From NCBI GenBank assembly GCA_002418595.1, contig DIEK01000098.1, positions 6,201 to 14,988 on the forward strand: a stretch of DNA of 8,788 nt, in the 5' to 3' direction. Within the stretch, counting starts at the first letter, position 1, and each line of letters begins with the position of its first letter. The DNA comes from Candidatus Omnitrophica bacterium UBA5776. GTDB lineage: Bacteria > Omnitrophota > Gorgyraeia > Gygaellales > Profunditerraquicolaceae. Made by a program: the position numbers and the translations under genes. The notes beneath the pieces were generated by a model that worked only from the letters and a program-made list of their open reading frames with translations, made no database searches and was not told where the DNA came from. Shown here in pieces: positions 4,115-8,788 of this stretch.

Positions 4115-5005
4115 ATGAATGGATATAAACGGTTTGTGACGGGAATTGTGTTGTTGTCGGTATTTACCGGTGTGTTCGAGCGCGGCGCGTGCGCCGCGCA
4201 GAAGGAAATAAGGATAGTCGCTTCTTTTTATCCGGTGTATATTATGGCCAGGAACGTAATAAAAGACGTGCCGGGAGTGTCGCTGGAAAATCTCACTCCG
4301 CCGTTCACCGGGTGTCTGCATGATTACGCGCTTACTGCCGCGGACATGAAAAAGCTCGCCGGGGCCCAGGCGTTGATCGTTAACAGCGCCGGCATGGAGT
4401 CTTTTCTTGAAGAGGTGGCGGCCCGGCATCCCGGTCTGCGCATTATCGGCGTATCGGAAGGGATTCCTTTGATAAAAAGCGGTGATGAGGCAAACCCTCA
4501 TATCTGGGTGGGCATTTCCGGCGCCGTCAAACAGGTGAAGAACCTCGGCGCGGCCATGCAAAGCCTGGATCCGGCGCACAAAGAGTTTTACGCCCAGAAT
4601 ACAGCCGACTACGCAGCGAAGCTGGACTCTCTGCGTAAACAAATGCACGCGCAGTTGTCGTCCTATAAAGGCAGGAAGATTATCACTTTTCACGAGGCGT
4701 TCCCGTATTTCGCCGAGGAATTCGGACTGGAGATCGCGGCCGTGGTGGAACGAGAACCGGGGAGCGAGCCCAGCGCGAAGGAACTTGCGGAGACGATAGA
4801 TCTGATCAAGAATTCGGGCAGGGACGGCTGCGTGTTGTTCAGCGAACCCCAGTATCCGTCTTCAGCCGCCGAAACCATCGCCGCGGAAACAGGATTGAAA
4901 GTGTATGTGCTTGATCCGGCGGTGAGCGGACCGGACGAAGACGGCGCCTATTTTCAGATAATGGAAAAGAATCTGGAAGTTTTGAAGAATGCCTTCCGGA
5001 AATAA
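4115..5005 (+). CDS. znuA: zinc ABC transporter, periplasmic binding protein
   Basis: This cluster A-I (TroA/ZnuA) solute-binding protein captures Zn(II) in the periplasm and delivers it to ZnuB. Residues 1-28 form a signal peptide with a hydrophobic core (VTGIVLLSVFTGV) and a likely cleavage after ACA; C26 lacks a proper lipobox. Candidate metal ligands are H69 (CLHDY), H129 (NPHIW), H193 (TFHEAF) and D267 (VLDP). A histidine at the third position is typical of zinc binders, whereas manganese binders have glutamate, so zinc is favoured. The His-rich loop of many ZnuA proteins is missing; the stretch before NPHIW is short. The protein has 296 residues, normal for the family. GGGAGG (4104-4109) and GGAG (4111-4114) precede ATG 4115. 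Its end meets the znuC ribosome site. Confidence 0.9.
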   Translation: MNGYKRFVTGIVLLSVFTGVFERGACAAQKEIRIVASFYPVYIMARNVIKDVPGVSLENLTPPFTGCLHDYALTAADMKKLAGAQALIVNSAGMESFLEEVAARHPGLRIIGVSEGIPLIKSGDEANPHIWVGISGAVKQVKNLGAAMQSLDPAHKEFYAQNTADYAAKLDSLRKQMHAQLSSYKGRKIITFHEAFPYFAEEFGLEIAAVVEREPGSEPSAKELAETIDLIKNSGRDGCVLFSEPQYPSSAAETIAAETGLKVYVLDPAVSGPDEDGAYFQIMEKNLEVLKNAFRK

Positions 5006-5021
5006 AGGCGGAGGAGACGGA

Positions 5022-5810
5022 TTGCTTAATACCTGCGAACATTGCTGCACGAGGGTGGAGGATCTGACGGTAAAACTGGGCAGCAACGTTATACTGTCTA
5101 GAGTCAATCTGCACGTTAACTGCGGAGAGGTCGTCGGAGTGGTCGGGCCCAACGGGGCGGGTAAGACCACTCTGTTGCGCACTTTGATGGGAGAGATGCC
5201 TTACCAGGGGAAGATATCCTTCCGCGTCGGCGGTAATCCTTCCCAGACGCCCCAAATAGGTTATGTCCCGCAGAAACTGCATTTGGAAAAGGGGGCGCCT
5301 GTCAGCGTCGCGGATTTGGTGGCATCGGCGGTAACCCGCAGGCCGGTTTGGGCCGGGATAGACGGCAGCACTGCCGGCAGGGTCAAAGAGGTCCTGTCGC
5401 TGTTTTCCGCGGAGCACCTTGTCAAAAGAAAGATCGGCGATCTTTCCGGAGGGGAATTGCAGCGCGTTCTGCTGGCGATCGCCATGACGCCCGCCCCGGA
5501 TCTTCTTTTGCTCGACGAGCCTGCCGGCGGAGTGGACGCGAAAGGGTTGGCGCTTTTCTACCGCATCGTGCGCGGCCTGCGGCAAACGCATGATATCTCG
5601 GTCATTCTGGTGACGCACGATCTTGCGGGGATCTATTCTTACGTGGACAAGATGGTGCTGCTTAACCGCGGCGTGATCGCCGAAGGCGCGCCGCAGGAGG
5701 TGCTGGCAGACGGTAAATTAGTGGAGGTATTCGGAGCGGCTTTGTGGAATATTTCCTGTCTGCCCGATATTGTAAAGGATAAGGGTAAAGGCGGAGATAA
5801 TGCCGATTGA
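5022..5810 (+). CDS. znuC: zinc ABC transporter, ATP-binding protein
   Basis: This is the cytoplasmic ATPase of the zinc importer, 262 residues. It has Walker A GPNGAGKT (42-49), Q-loop Q84, ABC signature LSGGE (141-145), Walker B with LLLLDEP (161-167) and H-loop H199. I chose TTG 5022 because GGAGGAG (5010-5016) lies five bases upstream. An ATG at 4989 in the same frame would overlap znuA by 17 bp, has no good ribosome site and would add 11 Gly-rich residues. The N-terminus has a cysteine/histidine cluster (C5, H7, C8, C9) ahead of the ATPase fold. Similar Cys-containing N-termini occur in some ZnuC relatives and might bind zinc, which is inference. Its last 11 bases overlap znuB, indicating translational coupling. 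Confidence 0.9.
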   Translation: MLNTCEHCCTRVEDLTVKLGSNVILSRVNLHVNCGEVVGVVGPNGAGKTTLLRTLMGEMPYQGKISFRVGGNPSQTPQIGYVPQKLHLEKGAPVSVADLVASAVTRRPVWAGIDGSTAGRVKEVLSLFSAEHLVKRKIGDLSGGELQRVLLAIAMTPAPDLLLLDEPAGGVDAKGLALFYRIVRGLRQTHDISVILVTHDLAGIYSYVDKMVLLNRGVIAEGAPQEVLADGKLVEVFGAALWNISCLPDIVKDKGKGGDNAD

Positions 5811-6645
5811 CTTCTGGTACAAATTGGTGAACACCCTGCCTTTTGAATGGGCGCATTATGTCTTCATGGAAAACGCCCTGCTGGCGGTTTTGCTGGTCAC
5901 CCCGCTGTTCGCTTTGATGGGAACGATGGTGGTCAGCAACCGCATGGTTTTCTTTACCGATGTCCTGGGGCATTCCGCGCTTACCGGTATCGCCATCGGC
6001 GTTCTGCTCGGTTTTCAGGACCCGGTATTGCCGATGCTTCTGCTGGCGGTGCTGCTTTCCGTAGGCGTCAACCTTTTGAAAAACATGACGCGGGCGTCTA
6101 TGGATACCGTCCTGGGCGTATTGTTCGCTTTTATCGTGGCCTTGGGAATCGTTATCTTGAGCAGGCGGGGAGGTTTCGCGAAATACACCGGTTACCTGAT
6201 CGGGGATATCCTGACCGTTACCCCCGCGCAGATAGGATGGCTGCTGGCGATCGCCGCGGCCGTTATGGTGTATTGGCTCGCCGCCGGTAATGCCATGATC
6301 TTCACCAGTATCAGTTCTTCTCTGGCGCGCAGCCGCAAGGTGAATACTTTCTGGGTGGAGACTAGTTTTACCTTGCTGCTGGCGTTGGTGGTGATCCTTT
6401 CTATAAGGCTGGCCGGGATATTGATCATAAATTCCTTGCTTGTGCTTCCGGCGGCGGCGGCCAGAAATATCTCCCGCAATATGCGCGCTTACACGGCCTG
6501 GGCGGTGTTGATCAGCCTTTTTTCCGGCATCAGCGGCTTGATCGTTTCTTTCTATTGGGGAACGGCGTCCGGGGCGACGATCGTGCTTTTCGCCGCGGCC
6601 TGTTACTCCGTCTCGGCGCTGTTCGGGGCGGGCAGGAACAGATAA
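5800..6645 (+). CDS. znuB: zinc ABC transporter, membrane permease
   Basis: This ABC-3 family permease forms the inner-membrane channel of the zinc importer. It has 281 residues and about eight hydrophobic segments, for example near 25-47, 56-72, 77-92, 103-121, 146-163, 189-207, 209-221 and 234-252, with another near 257-276. Family motifs include FFTDVLGHSALTGIAIG (51-67) and NSLLVLPAAAARN (211-223). ATG 5800 follows GGCGGAG (5790-5796) and lies inside the end of znuC. It is the last gene of the zur-znuA-znuC-znuB unit; no strong terminator follows. Substrate specificity is inferred from ZnuA and Zur, since the permease family also includes manganese transporters. Confidence 0.9.
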   Translation: MPIDFWYKLVNTLPFEWAHYVFMENALLAVLLVTPLFALMGTMVVSNRMVFFTDVLGHSALTGIAIGVLLGFQDPVLPMLLLAVLLSVGVNLLKNMTRASMDTVLGVLFAFIVALGIVILSRRGGFAKYTGYLIGDILTVTPAQIGWLLAIAAAVMVYWLAAGNAMIFTSISSSLARSRKVNTFWVETSFTLLLALVVILSIRLAGILIINSLLVLPAAAARNISRNMRAYTAWAVLISLFSGISGLIVSFYWGTASGATIVLFAAACYSVSALFGAGRNR

Positions 6646-6995
6646 TTCCCCGAATATGAAAGAGAAAACGCTAAGCCCCGCAGCCGGTTAGGAATATCCG
6701 GCGCCGCGTTCATCCATCCCGCCTTCACCGCGCTTTCATACAGATATTGAAAATAAGCCGCTGATGGGACAGCTCTAGTTTTCGGATAATTACCGAGAAG
6801 CGCCGCCGGAGTAACAAGAGTTTTGCAAAGAGCGGGCGTCATTCGTACCGGATGAATTTTAAAAGAGATCCTACAATTTCCGGTGGGGAAAATAATTTAC
6901 TGCGCACAGCGGCTTGATATTTGACGGCGATGATGTATACTGAAATATCTTTACGCGGAGTTCAAAAAGAAGTTTTCTAACGGAGGTGATGTAAA
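6646..6995. other. 350-bp gap without a convincing gene
   Basis: Apart from a promoter near its right end (6914-6941), I see no supported gene. A minus-strand frame of 79 codons (6842-6603) has no ribosome site, overlaps the end of znuB and matches no family I recognise; part of its peptide (ESAVKAGWMNAAPDIPNRL) looks protein-like, so a decayed gene is possible. No clear hairpin plus T-run terminator follows znuB. Confidence 0.5.
6914..6941 (+). promoter_or_regulatory. sigma70 promoter for the cyclophilin gene
   Basis: TTGATA (6914-6919, 5 of 6) and TATACT (6936-6941, 5 of 6) are 16 bp apart. Transcription would start near 6948, about 48 nt before ATG 6996. Confidence 0.65.
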
Positions 6996-7544
6996 ATGAG
7001 GAAGTTCGCGACGGCCTTAACGTTCATCTTTTTATTAACCGGTGCGATTATCTGCGGAGGTGCTTTTGCCATGGACGCGAAAACCATAGTGCTGGAGACC
7101 AATCTTGGGAATATAGAACTGCAATTGATGCCGGAAGTTGCTCCTAAGGCGAGCGAAAATTTCAGCAAGTTGGTTGAGAAGGGGTATTATAACGGAGTGA
7201 TTTTTCACCGGGTAATCAAAAATTTCATGATCCAGGGAGGGGATCCAACCGGCACCGGACGCGGCGGGGAGTCCATATGGGGCAAGCCGTTCGAGGACGA
7301 ATGTTCGCCCGCGACGACTTTTGACGCCCCGGGGATCCTGGCCATGGCCAACGCCGGGCCCGGCACAAACGGAAGCCAGTTTTTTATAACCACGGCCAAG
7401 ACCCCCTGGCTCAATATGCGACATACTATATTCGGCAAAGTAGTTTCCGGTTACGATGTGGTGCAGAAAATCGAGAATGCCGCCACCGACTCCCAGGACA
7501 GGCCGGTTTCGGAAATAAAGATCGGCAAGGCGTATCTTAAATAA
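6996..7544 (+). CDS. exported cyclophilin-type peptidyl-prolyl cis-trans isomerase
   Basis: The enzyme catalyses cis-trans isomerisation of Xaa-Pro bonds and helps exported proteins fold. Residues 1-25 form a signal peptide ending AFA, so the mature protein is probably periplasmic, like E. coli PpiA. The cyclophilin fold covers about 30-182. Active-site residues are intact: FHRVI with catalytic R72, F77, M78, Q80, the MANAGPGTNGSQFF block (117-130), W138 in PWLN and H143. Tryptophan at 138 is the residue tied to cyclosporin binding in eukaryotic cyclophilins; many bacterial ones lack it. The total of 182 residues is normal. GGAGGTGAT (6982-6990) is a full complement to the 16S rRNA 3' end, so translation should be strong. 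The gene has its own promoter and stands alone. Confidence 0.93.
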   Translation: MRKFATALTFIFLLTGAIICGGAFAMDAKTIVLETNLGNIELQLMPEVAPKASENFSKLVEKGYYNGVIFHRVIKNFMIQGGDPTGTGRGGESIWGKPFEDECSPATTFDAPGILAMANAGPGTNGSQFFITTAKTPWLNMRHTIFGKVVSGYDVVQKIENAATDSQDRPVSEIKIGKAYLK

Positions 7545-7564
7545 GAAAGATTCTCCGGAGTAAC

Positions 7565-7591
7565 AAAAAAATCCAAAAAAAATTCAAAAAA
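7565..7591. promoter_or_regulatory. three phased A-tracts upstream of the speD promoter
   Basis: A7 (7565-7571), A8 (7575-7582) and A6 (7586-7591) are centred about 10 bp apart, in phase with the DNA helix, and end directly before the -35 element. Phased A-tracts bend DNA, and A-rich DNA here can act as an UP element for RNA polymerase. Confidence 0.5.
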
Positions 7592-7594
7592 CAC

Positions 7595-7621
7595 TTGCTT
7601 TTTCCCAAGGATTTATATAAT
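7595..7621 (+). promoter_or_regulatory. promoter of the speD-speE operon
   Basis: A perfect -10, TATAAT (7616-7621), follows TTGCTT (7595-7600, 3 of 6) with a short 15-bp spacer. The weak -35 may be compensated by the A-tracts just upstream. The leader would be about 80 nt. Confidence 0.55.
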
Positions 7622-7668
7622 TAAATAGATAAGGGGAGTTATTTACTTCTAAAACCGTTACAACAAAC

Positions 7669-7709
7669 CCGCTTAAAAAGCGGAGGAACTTTGAATAGGG
7701 GGGGGTGAG
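7669..7709 (+). promoter_or_regulatory. speD leader: hairpin, mini-ORF and G8 tract
   Basis: CCGCTT (7669-7674) and AAGCGG (7678-7683) form a 6-bp hairpin whose right arm runs into GGAGGA (7682-7687). That Shine-Dalgarno site is 22 nt from the speD ATG but just before a TTG at 7691 that opens a five-codon frame (TTG AAT AGG GGG GGG TGA, 7691-7708). The frame stops one base before speD. Eight G (7698-7705) followed by TGA form the apparent speD ribosome site. Whether the mini-ORF is translated is unknown. Confidence 0.35.
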
Positions 7710-8075
7710 ATGACAGGCTGTTCTAAGACAAAAGGGACTTTTAGAACTGTCCATTTGATTGCCGATCTGGAAGCACCCAAAAAGATGAACGAGACTCCCG
7801 CGGCGGTGAAGAAATTGCTTTGGGGGGCGGCTAAAGCGGCCAACAATACGCCGTTAAAAGCTTCCGTATACAAGTTCCCCGTGCAGGGGATTACCGGCGT
7901 GGTGATACTGGCGGAATCTCATATCGCCATCCACACCTGGCCTGAGCATAATCATATCGCCCTCGATATCTTTACCTGCGGCGAAAATACCCGCCCTTAC
8001 GCCGCCCTTGAATTCCTTAAAAATAAAATCAAACCCACAAAAGTAAGAGTCAAATTGCTGAAAAGAGGACTATAA
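7710..8075 (+). CDS. speD: S-adenosylmethionine decarboxylase proenzyme
   Basis: This pyruvoyl enzyme converts S-adenosylmethionine to its decarboxylated form, the aminopropyl donor for spermidine. It is the short prokaryotic class (121 residues), not the longer E. coli type. The proenzyme cleaves itself between E69 and S70 in AESHIAIHTWPEH, turning S70 into the pyruvoyl group. H75 and C90 (IFTCGENTRPY) match the catalytic His and Cys of the Thermotoga enzyme (S63, H68, C83) in order and spacing. The ATG at 7710 follows GGGGGGTGAG. An extra N-terminal segment of about ten residues (MTGCSKTKGT) precedes the conserved fold, so a slightly different start is possible, but no other start in frame is as well placed. 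It is followed after one base by speE. Confidence 0.93.
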   Translation: MTGCSKTKGTFRTVHLIADLEAPKKMNETPAAVKKLLWGAAKAANNTPLKASVYKFPVQGITGVVILAESHIAIHTWPEHNHIALDIFTCGENTRPYAALEFLKNKIKPTKVRVKLLKRGL

Positions 8076-8076
8076 A

Positions 8077-8788
8077 GTGAAAGCCATCTCCGCTAAGAAA
8101 GAAAAATGGTTTGTGGAAGCCGCTTTTCCCGGCATCAGGCGATGCAAAAAAGATACCTTCCGGGTAGAAAAGGAAATCTTTGCCGGCAGGACCAAATATC
8201 AAAAGATATATATATTCGAGAGCCTCGGGTTCGGCAAGATGCTCGCCCTGGACGGGATCATACAATTTTCCCAGAGCGATGAGTTTATTTACCACGAGAT
8301 CATCGCCCACGTGCCGTTGATGACGCACCCGGATCCCAAAAGACTGCTGGTGGTGGGGGGAGGGGACGGCGGCGTTCTGCGGGAGGCGCGCAAGCATCCT
8401 TTGAAGGAAATGAGCTTGGTAGATATCGACGAGGAAGTGGTCGGGATGGCCAGGAAGTACCTGCCTTTCGTCTCGCAGGGGAGTTTCACTGACAAGAGAC
8501 TGACTCTTGCCTTCCAGGACGGCAGAAAATTCATCAAGGCGCACAAGAATCATTTCGATATCATCGTGGTTGATTCCACCGATCCCGTGGGGCCGGGAAA
8601 AGCCCTGTTCCAGGGGGATTTCTATAAGAGCGTGCATGAGGCTCTCACGGAAGACGGCATCGCCATATTCCAATTGGGGCCGTTCTTGGACTTCGACATC
8701 ATCATCAAGGGAACGGTGGAAAAACTCTCCAAACTGTTCACTTATCTTAATCCGGTCAGGCTGCCGATGCCTTCCTACAGCTGCGGAT
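8077..8788 (+). CDS. speE: spermidine synthase (3' end beyond window)
   Basis: The enzyme transfers the aminopropyl group of decarboxylated S-adenosylmethionine to putrescine, giving spermidine and methylthioadenosine. The 237 codons present include an N-terminal beta domain (FESLGFGKMLALDGIIQFSQ, 47-66; DEFIYHE, 68-74) and the methyltransferase-like fold with GGGDGG (94-99), VDIDEEVV (115-122), QDGR (147-150) and the catalytic aspartate region VVDSTDPVGP (164-173). These indicate a polyamine aminopropyltransferase; whether putrescine or another amine is preferred cannot be told. GTG 8077 is chosen because GAGGA (8065-8069) precedes it, and it follows the speD stop by one base, so translation is coupled. 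About 45-60 residues are expected beyond the window. Confidence 0.92.
   Translation, partial: MKAISAKKEKWFVEAAFPGIRRCKKDTFRVEKEIFAGRTKYQKIYIFESLGFGKMLALDGIIQFSQSDEFIYHEIIAHVPLMTHPDPKRLLVVGGGDGGVLREARKHPLKEMSLVDIDEEVVGMARKYLPFVSQGSFTDKRLTLAFQDGRKFIKAHKNHFDIIVVDSTDPVGPGKALFQGDFYKSVHEALTEDGIAIFQLGPFLDFDIIIKGTVEKLSKLFTYLNPVRLPMPSYSCG

Noticed and set aside
6921..6926. TTGACG as the -35 of the cyclophilin promoter
   Set aside because: Only 9 bp separate it from TATACT; TTGATA at 6914-6919 has a normal 16-bp spacing.
7553..7560. CTCCGGAG palindrome after the cyclophilin gene as a terminator
   Set aside because: It has no loop and is followed by A-runs, not T-runs, on the coding strand.
8050..8673. 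207-codon minus-strand frame within speE
   Set aside because: It is antisense to a clear spermidine synthase gene and shows no family features or ribosome site.

Overview
The window reads as ordinary chromosomal DNA from a free-living diderm bacterium of roughly 50% G+C. Genes are compact, have Shine-Dalgarno sites and are driven by sigma70-like promoters. Exported proteins (a ZnuA-type binding protein and a periplasmic-type cyclophilin) sit beside two receiver-only response regulators, an Rnk protein and a zinc-uptake operon. This mix would fit an uncultured lineage such as Omnitrophota or a deltaproteobacterium-like group. That placement is an inference; no rRNA or other decisive marker is present.

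Layout. 1-84 (minus): probable 5' end of tmRNA (ssrA), leaving the window. 85-206: divergent intergenic region with an AT-rich palindrome. 207-935: response regulator made of two receiver domains only. 1058-1576: Rnk/GreA-C family protein. 1577-2040: a gene-free stretch packed with hairpins, including a tandem array of ~43-bp units whose stems differ in sequence but still pair, joined by a conserved GTATTCACTTGTGTGATA-type linker; REP-like CCCGGG palindromes flank it. 2041-2640: small TPR protein. 2653-3045 (minus): CheY-like single receiver. 3255-3473: small membrane protein with a palindrome on its putative -10 box. 3655-6645: zur-znuA-znuC-znuB zinc-uptake operon with a clear Zur-type operator. 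6646-6995: gene-poor gap. 6996-7544: exported cyclophilin. 7710-8788: speD-speE polyamine operon, speE cut by the window end.

How the genes work together. Zur probably represses its own operon when zinc is plentiful. When zinc is scarce, ZnuA captures Zn(II) in the periplasm and passes it to the ZnuB/ZnuC transporter. SpeD makes decarboxylated S-adenosylmethionine, and SpeE transfers its aminopropyl group to putrescine to give spermidine. The two receiver proteins have no output domain and must act through partners outside the window.

The least explained element is the covarying hairpin array at about 1615-1850. It is the best candidate here for something undescribed. The coding genes all belong to known families.
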